From assembly GCF_020176955.2 (NCBI RefSeq), contig NZ_JAIUCZ020000007.1, positions 186,001 through 250,000 of the forward strand: a stretch of DNA of 64,000 nucleotides, given 5' to 3'. Positions 42,615-50,439 of the stretch are shown here, in pieces. The notes under the pieces are model-generated. The model saw only the letters and a list, made by a program, of their open reading frames with translations, searched no databases and was not told where the DNA came from. The position numbers and the translations under genes are program-made. Each line of letters opens with the position of its first letter. Within the stretch, counting starts at the first letter, position 1. This DNA is from Nocardia sp. alder85J (GTDB taxonomy: Bacteria > Actinomycetota > Actinomycetes > Mycobacteriales > Mycobacteriaceae).

Positions 42615-43063
42615 CGCTGCCTCTCGGCATTGTCATCGCCGACACGTCAGGACTGATCGCGGCATTCGACACGTCCTCACCCGAAAGCGATGTCGCGTAT
42701 CGAGTACTCGAAGAGGCGGGTCTGGTGGTGATATCACCACTGGTACTGGCGGAGATCGATCATGTCGGCCGACGCGCGCTGGGATCTCGGACAGCCATCC
42801 ACATGGTGGCGGATCTGACTGCGCAGGCTCGCACCGAGCTCTTCGAGATCGCAGCGGTCACGCCGGATGTGCTCGACCAGGCCAACGAGATCCGAAGACT
42901 GCATCCCGGCCTGCGGCTGGACTTGGCCGACGCAGTGACGGTCGCCCTGGCTGCCGACTACGAGACCGATGCGGTGCTGACTCTCGATCGGCGCGATTTC
43001 CGAGCGCTGACCCCGCTCACCGAGCACAAGGCATTCCGTGTCCTGCCGGACGATCTGATCTGA
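42611..43063 (+). CDS. vapC: VapC-type PIN-domain ribonuclease toxin
   Basis: A 150-residue PIN toxin from a TTG start overlapping the vapB stop. The acidic Mg2+ site is visible: D11 in VIADTSGLIAAF, E in VLAEIDHVG, D in LRLDLADAVTVALA, and a final D in VLTLDRRDFRAL. The family cleaves tRNA or rRNA at specific sites. The length and motif order match full-length mycobacterial VapC. The gene converges with the MFS transporter across a bulged hairpin. Confidence 0.9.
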   Translation: MTLPLGIVIADTSGLIAAFDTSSPESDVAYRVLEEAGLVVISPLVLAEIDHVGRRALGSRTAIHMVADLTAQARTELFEIAAVTPDVLDQANEIRRLHPGLRLDLADAVTVALAADYETDAVLTLDRRDFRALTPLTEHKAFRVLPDDLI

Positions 43064-43141
43064 CGGATTCCGTTCAGCGCCAGACGACGACGCGGTGGCG
43101 CGGGGCGGCGCCTCGAGCGGAGACGTTCGTCGCCCGGTAAC

Positions 43142-43180
43142 GCAAACGGGCCGGATGCGGGAGGCATCCGGGCCCGTTGC
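43142..43180. terminator. Bidirectional hairpin between vapC and the MFS gene
   Basis: GCAAACGGGCC-GGATGC (43142 onward) pairs with GCATCC-GGGCCCGTTGC (ending 43180). It has one unpaired A on the left, one extra G on the right, and a five-base GGGAG loop. It lies between two convergent genes. Confidence 0.6.
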
Positions 43181-43192
43181 GGTGAGGTCGGC

Positions 43193-44668
43193 TCAGTGGC
43201 CCGCGTCGACCGGGACGGCGGCCTGTGGGGCGGAGGCGCCGGTCTGGGTGGACTTGCTGCGGACGAAGCCGGCGGAGGCAACCAGGCCGATCAGCAGGAT
43301 GAAGCCGGGAAGCAGCATCGACTGGCTCAGTGCGGTGCTGAACTTGCCGGCGAGGGCGGCCGGGATGTGGGCGCCGGCGCCTTCGGACATCTTGCCGGTG
43401 ACCAGGCCCTGGGCGCTGACCCGGGCCGACACCAGGGCGGCGATCGCGGCGCTGCCGAGCACCGAGCCGATCTGGCGGGTGGTGTTGTAGACGCCGGCCG
43501 CGGCGCCGGCCTGCTGGATCGGCAGGTTGCGGGTGGCGATGGCGGCCAGCGGGGCCCAGATGCAGGCGTTGGCAAAGCCGGAGGCCACTCCGATGATCAT
43601 GAAGGCCGCGATCGGGCTGTGCGGGGTCATCATCGCGGAGTAGACGAACACCACCGTGGCGAAGACGGCGAAGCCCGTGGTGGGCAGGATCCTCGGGTTC
43701 ATCCGGTCGGAGATCTTGCCGACGACCGGGCCGAAGATGCCGGTCGCCACGGCCATCGGGGCGAACACCAGGCCCGACTGCGACGGGGTGTAGCCGCGGA
43801 CCGCCTCCAGCCAGAAGTAGGCCGGCACCATCAAGGTGGTCATGGTGGCGCCCATCGCGGCGATCGCCAGGTTGGCCAGGGCGAAGTTGCGGTCGCCGAA
43901 CAGGCTCAGCGGCACCAGCGGTTCACCCTTGTTGCGCGCCTGGGTGTAGAGGAACACGGCCAGCACCACCACGCCGGCGATGATCATGGCCCAGATGGTG
44001 GCGTCCCAGTGCCGGTCGTTGCCCTCCTGGATGCCGAACACCAGCAGCAGCATGCCGACGGCCGACAGCACCACGCCGACCAGGTCGAACTTGTGGTCGT
44101 GGGTCTCGAGCTTCGGCACCAGCACCCAGGCCAGCGCGAAGGCGACGACGCCGACCGGGACGTTGATGTAGAAGATCCAGTTCCAGCCCAGACCGTCGAC
44201 CAGCACGCCGCCGAGGATCGGGCCGACCAGGGTGGCCAGGCCGGCGACGCCGCCCCAGGCGCCCATGGCCGCGCCGCGCTGATGCGGCGGGAAGGTGCGG
44301 GTGATGACGGCCATGGTCTGCGGGGTCATCATCGCCGCGCCGAGGCCCTGCACCGCGCGGGCGGCGATCAGCATCTCGATGCTGTTGGACAGACCGCACC
44401 ACAGCGAGGACAAGGTGAAGACGACCAGCCCGATCAGGTAGATGTTCTTCGGGCCGAAGCGGTCGCCGAGGCGGCCGGTGATGAGCAGCGGCACCGCGTA
44501 GGCGAGCAGGTAGGCGCTGGTGACCCAGATGACCTTGCTGATGTCGGTGTGCAGGTCCGTCATGATCGCCGGGTTGGCCACCGCGACGATGGTCATGTCC
44601 AGCAGGATCATGAAGAACCCGACGACCAGCGCACCCAGCGCCAGCCACGGATTACGTTGTGTTGTCAT
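43193..44668 (-). CDS. MFS drug exporter, DHA2 (14-TM) type
   Basis: A 491-residue proton-coupled exporter. Motif C-like and A motifs are visible: FMILLDMTIVAVANPAIMTD (motif D1), ITGRLGDRFGPKNIYLIGLV (motif A, G-x-L-x-D-R-x-G-x-K) and GVAGLATLVGPILGGVLVDG (motif C). There are 14 predicted helices, and a short Ala/Pro/Gln tail ends the chain. ATG 44668 is chosen by family alignment (MTTQRNPWLALGALVVGFFM). It is the second gene of an operon with a PadR repressor 93 bases upstream, suggesting ligand-induced efflux. Confidence 0.92.
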   Translation of the reverse strand: MTTQRNPWLALGALVVGFFMILLDMTIVAVANPAIMTDLHTDISKVIWVTSAYLLAYAVPLLITGRLGDRFGPKNIYLIGLVVFTLSSLWCGLSNSIEMLIAARAVQGLGAAMMTPQTMAVITRTFPPHQRGAAMGAWGGVAGLATLVGPILGGVLVDGLGWNWIFYINVPVGVVAFALAWVLVPKLETHDHKFDLVGVVLSAVGMLLLVFGIQEGNDRHWDATIWAMIIAGVVVLAVFLYTQARNKGEPLVPLSLFGDRNFALANLAIAAMGATMTTLMVPAYFWLEAVRGYTPSQSGLVFAPMAVATGIFGPVVGKISDRMNPRILPTTGFAVFATVVFVYSAMMTPHSPIAAFMIIGVASGFANACIWAPLAAIATRNLPIQQAGAAAGVYNTTRQIGSVLGSAAIAALVSARVSAQGLVTGKMSEGAGAHIPAALAGKFSTALSQSMLLPGFILLIGLVASAGFVRSKSTQTGASAPQAAVPVDAGH

Positions 44669-44761
44669 AGCTTTCGTTTCCGTTCGAAATGTTCCGATCG
44701 CCCGGGGCGATCGGCGGGAAGACGGAGCAGATCCGCGCGGCGGCCCGGTGGCCACCGGCGA

Positions 44762-45466
44762 TCACTGGTCGGCAGTGCCGGCACCGCCCTTCTTCAGCGA
44801 CGCGAGGACGTCGTCGGTGACCTCGGTACCCCAGTCGTGACCGATGCCCTCGTCGTCGGACAGGTCGGGCAGGATCTTGCCGTCGGGGGCGAACCGATGC
44901 CAGGTCAGACGGCCGTCGGTCAGCTCCGCGACCAGTTGGCGCAGCCAGGTGGCCTCGGTGTGGGCCTGCACCCGCAGGAACTCGAGCACCATCCAGTACC
45001 GGCGCGGCACCCGGCGGGCCGAAGCCCACTCCTGCAACGCATCGAACTCGGTGACATCCAGCTCCAGCCAGCGGATGCGTTCGGTGAGCAAGTCGATGAC
45101 CTCCTCTTTGGGCAGGTTGTGCGCCTCGGAGAGAGCCAGCGGGAAGATCGGGAACTCCCGAATCGGTTTGCGGAGGATCTCGGTCAGCCGGGCGCGCAGC
45201 GCTGCGGTGCCCGACGCGGTGATGCGATAGGTGGTGCGCTCGGGCCGGTTACCGGCCCGGTCGGTGCCTTCGGCCCGGACCAGTTCCTGCTCGGCCAGCC
45301 GGTCGACGGTGTGATAGAGCGACCCGGGCCTGATCTTGACAAGGTACTCCTCCCGTCGGCTGAGCAGCAGTTGATACATCTCGTAGGGATGCATCGGACG
45401 CTCTTCCAGCAACGCGAGCACGGACAGCGCCAGTGGCGTCAGCGTTGCACCCGGTTGCTTCGACAT
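44762..45466 (-). CDS. PadR-family transcriptional regulator
   Basis: A 234-residue repressor. The winged helix reads TPLALSVLALLEERPMHPYE, MYQLLLSRREEYLVKIRPGS, LYHTVDRLAEQELVRAEGTD, NRPERTTYRITASG. The C-terminal domain is the longer Vir-type helical region (LEEL-like ALQEWASARRVPRRYWMVLE). ATG 45466 has GAGGGG upstream; the open frame continues to 45547 but without a good start. It heads the operon with the MFS gene and probably represses it from the palindrome at 45540-45569. Confidence 0.9.
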   Translation of the reverse strand: MSKQPGATLTPLALSVLALLEERPMHPYEMYQLLLSRREEYLVKIRPGSLYHTVDRLAEQELVRAEGTDRAGNRPERTTYRITASGTAALRARLTEILRKPIREFPIFPLALSEAHNLPKEEVIDLLTERIRWLELDVTEFDALQEWASARRVPRRYWMVLEFLRVQAHTEATWLRQLVAELTDGRLTWHRFAPDGKILPDLSDDEGIGHDWGTEVTDDVLASLKKGGAGTADQ

Positions 45467-45539
45467 CACCGGCCCCTCTTTCGTTCCACTCGCCACGGGG
45501 GAGAGGGTAACCCCGGCCCCGGACATATCCCACGAGAAA

Positions 45540-45569
45540 TATTCCACGCCGAATATACGGCGCGGAATA
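45540..45569. promoter_or_regulatory. Near-perfect 30-bp palindrome upstream of padR
   Basis: Outer arms TATTCC (45540-45545) and GGAATA (45564-45569) enclose inner arms CGCCG (45547-45551) and CGGCG (45558-45562) around AATATA. Only the bases between outer and inner arms and the outermost bases of the central six break the symmetry. It is 74 bases before the PadR start, where an autoregulatory operator would be expected. Confidence 0.55.
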
Positions 45570-45675
45570 GGGCATGGGCAAGCGCGATTTCCGGTGAGCG
45601 CGGTCGCCGCCGGACGGCGGCGATCACGGGAAGGTAGCGGACGACGACGCAGCGCCGGTGTCGGGAGAGCCGGGG

Positions 45676-47379
45676 TCAGGCCACGTCGACGATGATCGAC
45701 GGGTAGCCCTCGGCCCCGTCCGGCAGCACGTCCTTGTAGGAGCCCGACTGCACGGCGCCGGCACCGTCGGTGGCACGGGCCCGGATGGTGTGCTTACCGG
45801 TGGGGGCGTCCCAGTCGAACGCCCACTGCCGCCAGGTGTCGATCGACGGTTCGGCGGCCAGCCGCGCGGCCTGCCAGGGCCCGTTGTCGATCTGCACCTC
45901 GACACCGTCGATGCCACGATGCTGCGCCCAGGCCACGCCGGCCACCACGGTCCGGCCGTGCTTCACCTTGCCGTCGTCGCTGGGGGTGTCGATGCGGGTG
46001 CCGGTCTTGATCGGCCCCCGCGGCGCCCAGCCGCGCTGCGTCCAGAACGCCTCCGCGCGATCGAATCGGGTGATCTCCAGTTCGGTCACCCATTTGGTCG
46101 CCGAGACGTAGCCGTAGAGGCCGGGGACGACCAGCCGGGCCGGATAGCCGTGCTCCACCGGCAGCGGTTCGCCGTTCATCCCTATTGCCAGCATCGCGTC
46201 CCGGCCGTCCAGCAGCGTCGCCAGCGGACTGCCCGCGGTGAAGCCGTCGATGCTGCGCGAGAGCACCATGTCGGCGTCCGGATGCGGTCCGGCCTCGGCG
46301 ATCAGATCGGCCAGCGGGTAGCCCAGCCAGCGGGCGTTGCCGATCAGGTCGCCGCCGGTCGGGTTCGAGACGCAGGTCAGGGTCACCAGCCGTTCCATCA
46401 CCGGGCGGTTCGCCAGATCGGCCCAGCTGTAGCGGACCTCGCGATCGACCAGGCCGTGGATGCGCAGCGACCAGGTCGAGGTGCTCACCTGCGGCACCAC
46501 CAGGGCGGTGTCGATGCGGTAGAAGTCGCTGTTGGCGGTGAGATACGGAGTGAGACCGGGCAATCGCAGATCCGCGGCCGGATCCACCGGCGGGGGCGCG
46601 GAATTCGGCGCCGGCAGCCGTACCGCCGCCCGCTCGCCGGACACGTTGTGCGCCCGGATGCCCAGCACCCGGCCCGCGACCCCGGTCACCACCGCCAGCA
46701 CTCCGATGCCCGCGATACCGCGCAGCATGGTGCGCCGGTCCACCCCGGGTTCGGGCAGGGTCGCCGTGGCCGCCCCCGCCCGGACCGGGGGTGTGCCGAC
46801 CGAATCCGCTCCCGCCGCAACCGGATCCGAGGCGCTCGGCGGCGTCCCGCGCAGCCGCCGCCGCACTGCCGCCGTCCCCGCGGCGAAGCCGAAGACCACG
46901 GGCAGGGCGCGCACGCCCGGCGGCCGCGAATCATCGCCCACCACCGGCACTCCGAGCTCGAGTCGCCGGATCAGCATGCGCAACGCCAGGATTCCGGCCG
47001 CGACGCCGATCACCGTCGGCAACATCCAGGTCCACGACGCCGCGGAGCGGGTCACCGCCGCCAGCGCCGCGAGCACCCCGAACGCCGCCAGCAGCGCGCT
47101 GCCCAGCGGCCGGCGCATCCGCTCCACACGGCCGGCCACCATGGCCAGCACGAAGGCGACCACACCCATCACCACGAACAGCAGCAGCTTGTCGTCGGTG
47201 CCGACCAGCTGGATCACCTGTTCCCGGACGTCGTCCGGGGTGAGGTCCACCACGCTGGAGCCCAGCGCCGCCAACGGCGTGCTGCTGGTTCCGATCGGCA
47301 ACGCCACCAGCTCCGCGACACCCAGCGCCAGCCCCGCGGAGACCACACCGCAGGCCGCCCGCAGTCCAGACTCGGCCAT
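45676..47379 (-). CDS. Membrane-anchored molybdopterin-dependent oxidoreductase (sulfite oxidase fold)
   Basis: A 567-residue protein. Residues 1-140 contain about four membrane helices (AACGVVSAGLALGVAELVAL, LLLFVVMGVVAFVLAMVAG and others). A linker leads to a Tat-like sequence DRRTMLRGIAGIGVLAVVTG near residue 220. The periplasmic sulfite-oxidase domain follows, with Mo-binding Cys in LVTLTCVSNPTGGDLIGNAR, YPARLVVPGLYGYVSATKWV, and the Ig-like dimer domain from WAPRGPIKTGTRIDTP. The acceptor and physiological substrate are unknown. ATG 47379 starts MAESGLRAACG. A triple GTCAC element lies 53-79 bases upstream. Confidence 0.9.
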   Translation of the reverse strand: MAESGLRAACGVVSAGLALGVAELVALPIGTSSTPLAALGSSVVDLTPDDVREQVIQLVGTDDKLLLFVVMGVVAFVLAMVAGRVERMRRPLGSALLAAFGVLAALAAVTRSAASWTWMLPTVIGVAAGILALRMLIRRLELGVPVVGDDSRPPGVRALPVVFGFAAGTAAVRRRLRGTPPSASDPVAAGADSVGTPPVRAGAATATLPEPGVDRRTMLRGIAGIGVLAVVTGVAGRVLGIRAHNVSGERAAVRLPAPNSAPPPVDPAADLRLPGLTPYLTANSDFYRIDTALVVPQVSTSTWSLRIHGLVDREVRYSWADLANRPVMERLVTLTCVSNPTGGDLIGNARWLGYPLADLIAEAGPHPDADMVLSRSIDGFTAGSPLATLLDGRDAMLAIGMNGEPLPVEHGYPARLVVPGLYGYVSATKWVTELEITRFDRAEAFWTQRGWAPRGPIKTGTRIDTPSDDGKVKHGRTVVAGVAWAQHRGIDGVEVQIDNGPWQAARLAAEPSIDTWRQWAFDWDAPTGKHTIRARATDGAGAVQSGSYKDVLPDGAEGYPSIIVDVA

Positions 47380-47771
47380 AGGCGCGAGCGTACTGCGGGC
47401 GGCGGCGGGCCGGGATCCCGCGCGGTCCGCCGTCACGATTTCGTCACCACCGCGTCACCGCCGCCGGGGGCCGCCTGCCACACGCGGGGATCGGCCACCC
47501 CGCGCGACCGGTCGGTTCCGGCCGGTGGGCCGGCCCCCGCGCGGGCTTCCGGCCGGACGCCGCACGTCGAGTGAATCGATTGCCGCAGAAGATCTTTCGG
47601 ACCACCGATCGCGGTGACGGGTGGCCGGGAAGATCATCGCGCCCGGGTTGCGATCCGCCCCTTCGGGTCCCGATCGAAAGAGGACTCGGTCACAACACGG
47701 AATTCACCCAGCACGCTCTCAGAAAGGCGGGTAATGCTGATAAGAGCAGTCTCGAGCCTGATGAGGACGTG
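47380..47771. other. Gene-free divergent region with a triple GTCAC element
   Basis: About 390 bases between divergent oxidoreductase and protease genes hold no convincing gene. The oxidoreductase-proximal part contains three direct GTCAC repeats at exact 11-bp spacing. The protease-proximal part has moderately AT-rich sequence around 47690-47750 that should carry its promoter. Confidence 0.5.
47432..47458 (+). promoter_or_regulatory. Triple GTCAC-N6 direct repeat (GlnR/MtrA-type box)
   Basis: GTCAC occurs at 47432-47436, 47443-47447 and 47454-47458. The two gaps are both six bases, giving an 11-bp period that places each repeat on the same helix face. GTnAC-N6-GTnAC is the pattern bound by actinobacterial OmpR-type regulators GlnR and, overlapping it, MtrA. 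Three units in a row are more than a minimal site. The nearest gene is the oxidoreductase at 47379. Confidence 0.5.
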
Positions 47772-48947
47772 ATGATCGTGTACCCGAATTCGACCAGCTG
47801 GCCGGGGCAACCGGCAGGACCGTACGGCCCCCCGCCCGGCCGCCCGCCGCGGCATGCGCTGTCCTTCGGCGCGGTCGTCGCCCTGGTGGTCGTGCTGGCA
47901 GTCACGATCGGCCTGGTGGCGGCACACTTGCAGGCGCCGCACGGCGGAACGCCCGGCAGCCCGATGGCACAGTCCCCGGGCAGCTTCGGACAGCCGGTCG
48001 GTTCACACCTGTCCCCCACCGACCTCGACGACGCGGCCAACAGCGTGACGCCGGGCATCGCGATCATCAACACCCAGCTCGGCCTCCAGAACGGTCAGGG
48101 CGCGGGCACCGGCATCGTGCTGACCGCCAACGGGGACATCCTCACCAACAATCACGTGGTGGAGGGCGCCACGAAGGTCTCGGTCACCGACCTCGGCAAC
48201 GGCCGGACCTATTCCGGCAGTGTGGTCGGCTACGACCGGCAGGAGGACGTCGCGGTCGTGCACCTGTCCAACGCCTCGGGACTGACCACCGCGCCGCTGG
48301 GTGACTCCGGCCTGGTCGCGGTGGGCGACAACGTGGTCGGCGTCGGCAACGCCGGCGGCACCGGCAGCCCCACGGCCGCCACGGGCAAGGTCACCGCGCT
48401 GAACCGGTCGATCACCGCCAGCGACGACGCGTCCGGCAGCTCCGAGCAGCTGACCGGCCTGATCCAGATCGCGGCCGACATCCAGCCCGGCGACTCCGGC
48501 GGGCCGCTGGTGAACGCCGCCGGACAGGTGATCGGCATGGATACCGCTGCGTCCCAGGGCTTCCGGATGGGCTCCGGCGGCGGGGTCGGCTTCGCGATCC
48601 CGATCAATCAGGCGCTCACCATCGCCCGGCAGATCCAGGGCGGGCAGGCGTCGGATCTGGTGCACATCGGCGCGTCCGCATTCCTGGGCGTCTCGGTCAG
48701 CGATGCCAACGGCAACGGCGGCGCGCTGATCCGCAACCTGGTCGGCGGCGGTCCGGCGGAGCAGGCGGGCCTGTCGTCCGGCGACGTGATCACCGGGGTG
48801 GACGGCCGCGGCGTCGGCACCGCGACCGGGCTGACCAACACCATGGACCTGCATCACCCGGGCGATACGGTCACCCTGACCTGGGTCGATCAGTCCGGAA
48901 GCAATCAGTCGGCGCGGGTGAAGCTGGCGACCGGACCGGTCGGATAA
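47772..48947 (+). CDS. HtrA/PepD-like membrane-anchored serine protease with PDZ domain
   Basis: A 391-residue S1C protease. A cytoplasmic Pro-rich segment (PAGPYGPPPGRPPRHALSFG) precedes one transmembrane helix (AVVALVVVLAVTIGLVAAHL). The trypsin-like domain has His in LTNNHVVEGATKV, Asp in DRQEDVAVVHL and Ser in QPGDSGGPLVNAAG. A single PDZ domain ends the chain (FLGVSVSDANGNGGALIRNL, GDVITGVDGRGV). This matches mycobacterial PepD/HtrA envelope quality-control proteases. ATG 47772 has GAGGA upstream; GTG 47769 is adjacent and in frame. A T-tailed terminator follows. Confidence 0.93.
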   Translation: MIVYPNSTSWPGQPAGPYGPPPGRPPRHALSFGAVVALVVVLAVTIGLVAAHLQAPHGGTPGSPMAQSPGSFGQPVGSHLSPTDLDDAANSVTPGIAIINTQLGLQNGQGAGTGIVLTANGDILTNNHVVEGATKVSVTDLGNGRTYSGSVVGYDRQEDVAVVHLSNASGLTTAPLGDSGLVAVGDNVVGVGNAGGTGSPTAATGKVTALNRSITASDDASGSSEQLTGLIQIAADIQPGDSGGPLVNAAGQVIGMDTAASQGFRMGSGGGVGFAIPINQALTIARQIQGGQASDLVHIGASAFLGVSVSDANGNGGALIRNLVGGGPAEQAGLSSGDVITGVDGRGVGTATGLTNTMDLHHPGDTVTLTWVDQSGSNQSARVKLATGPVG

Positions 48948-48964
48948 TCGGACATTCCCGGAGG

Positions 48965-49004
48965 ATCCGGCGGTCCGGCGTACGCGCCCGGCCGCCGGAT
49001 TTTT
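48965..49004 (+). terminator. Intrinsic terminator with T run after the HtrA-like protease
   Basis: ATCCGGCGG (48965-48973) pairs with CCGCCGGAT (48992-49000), followed by TTTT. An inner CCGG pair strengthens the structure. This is the most classical terminator in the window. Confidence 0.8.
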
Positions 49005-49013
49005 GTCTCCGGG

Positions 49014-49838
49014 TCAGACCCCGTCGATCCGGGCCCGGACCTGCGCCGCCGATTCACAGGCCAGCGCCGCGGCCGCCAGCGACCGGCACTCCCCCAGGTC
49101 CAGACCGCGGACCACGGCCTTGACCAGCGCGACCGCCGGGGCGGCCACGCTCAGTTCGGTGACGCCCAGTCCGAGCAGCACCGGTACGGCCACCGGATCC
49201 GAGGCGATCTCGCCGCAGACGGCGACCAGGGTGCCGCCCGCGCCCCGGCACACCAGCTCGATGAGCCGCAACACCCCCGGATCCAACGGATCCGCCAGTG
49301 CCGCAAGGGCGTCGTTGCCGCGCTCGGCGGCCAGGGCGTACTGGGTGAGGTCGTTGGTGCCGATGCTGAAGAAGTCGACGTGCGCGGCGAACGCGGCCGT
49401 CTTGGCCGCCGTCGCGGGCACCTCCACCGTCATCCCGACCTCGATCCGCAGTCCCGGCGGCGCCACCTCGTCGAGCACCGCGCGGGCCGCGCGCACCTCG
49501 TCCACGGCGCTGACCATCGGGAACATGACGCTCACCGGATGATCGGCGGCGACCGCGGCCACCGCGCGCGACTGCTCGCGCAGCAGGTCCGGATGTCCCG
49601 GCGCCAGCCGGATTCCGCGCACGCCGAGGAACGGGTTGGCCTCCGGCGGCAGCGCGAGGTACGGCAGCGGTTTGTCGCCGCCGACGTCGAGGGTGCGCAA
49701 CACGATCCGGCGGCCGTCGAACGCCGCGGCGATCTCCCGGTGGACCTGTTCCTGCTCGGTGGCCGTCCGCGCGTGATCCCGGTCCAGGAACAGGAATTCG
49801 GTGCGCACCAGGCCCGCCAGATCGGCGCCCTCGCCGTC
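49014..49838 (-). pseudogene. ptsI: 5'-truncated PTS enzyme I (ptsI), PEP-binding domain only
   Basis: About 275 residues match the C-terminal PEP-binding barrel of enzyme I. Every key residue looks intact: RTEFLFLDRD, LRTLDVGGDKPLPYL, FLGVRGIRLA, IEVGMTVEVPATA, FFSIGTNDLTQYALAAERGN and the active cysteine in VAVCGEIASDP. The N-terminal domains with the phosphorylated histidine (GGxxSHxAI) and the HPr-binding helices are missing. Homology stops at GADLAGL, within a few bases of where the iclR fragment begins on the other strand. The open frame continues but is not PtsI-like. No other PTS gene is present in the window. Confidence 0.8.
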
Positions 49839-50291
49839 CGCGTCGGCGTCCTCTTCGGTGCGGACGTGGTGATCATCCACCACGAGCCCCGCCCGGACGG
49901 CAGCCGTCAGATGCCGGAGGTCGGTATCGAAATTCCCGCGCACGCAAGCGCTCTCGGCAAGGCCGTGCTCGCCTTCACACCCCCGGCCGAACCCACCGCA
50001 CTGCGCAGCATGACCGGCGAGACCATCACCGCACCGGAGGCGCTCGCCGAACATCTGCGCGCGGTACGGGAATCCGGCCTGGCCTACGAGCGCGACGAAG
50101 CGGTGCTCGGCGAATCCTGTGTCGCCGGAGCCATTTTCGACCGCACCGGGACGATCACCGGCGCGGTCGCAGTGGTGCTCCCCACCACCGGTTGGCCCGC
50201 CTCCGACGCCACGGTCGACGCGGTCCGCACCACCGCCCGCACGATCTCCCGCGAACTGGGCTCCCCGCGCTGGCCCGCGCCACCGCCTTGA
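49836..50291 (+). pseudogene. 5'-truncated IclR-family regulator, effector domain only
   Basis: About 150 residues match the C-terminal ligand-binding domain of IclR proteins: VRVGVLFGADVVIIHHEPRP, then VGIEIPAHASALGKAVLAFT, YERDEAVLGESCVAGAIFDR and TGAVAVVLPTTGWP, ending with the typical last helix. The winged-helix N-terminus and any start codon with a ribosome site are absent, and upstream of 49836 the strand is antisense to ptsI. A deletion joining two divergent genes through their 5' halves explains both fragments. Confidence 0.75.
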
Positions 50292-50439
50292 CGGCCGCTG
50301 CCATCGATGCGGATCCCGCCGCACTCCGGTCCACCCGCACGCTCGCAGCCTGCGACACCGGCCGTCCCACCCGCATCCCGGCCCCGGACAGACCGGCGGC
50401 CCGCACCCCTCGGAGGCGGGCCGTCGGCCGGAGCGTGAC

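Noticed and set aside
49380..49835. Upstream extension of the iclR fragment frame
   Set aside because: This part is antisense to the well-conserved ptsI barrel and has no HTH; it is not the missing IclR N-terminus.
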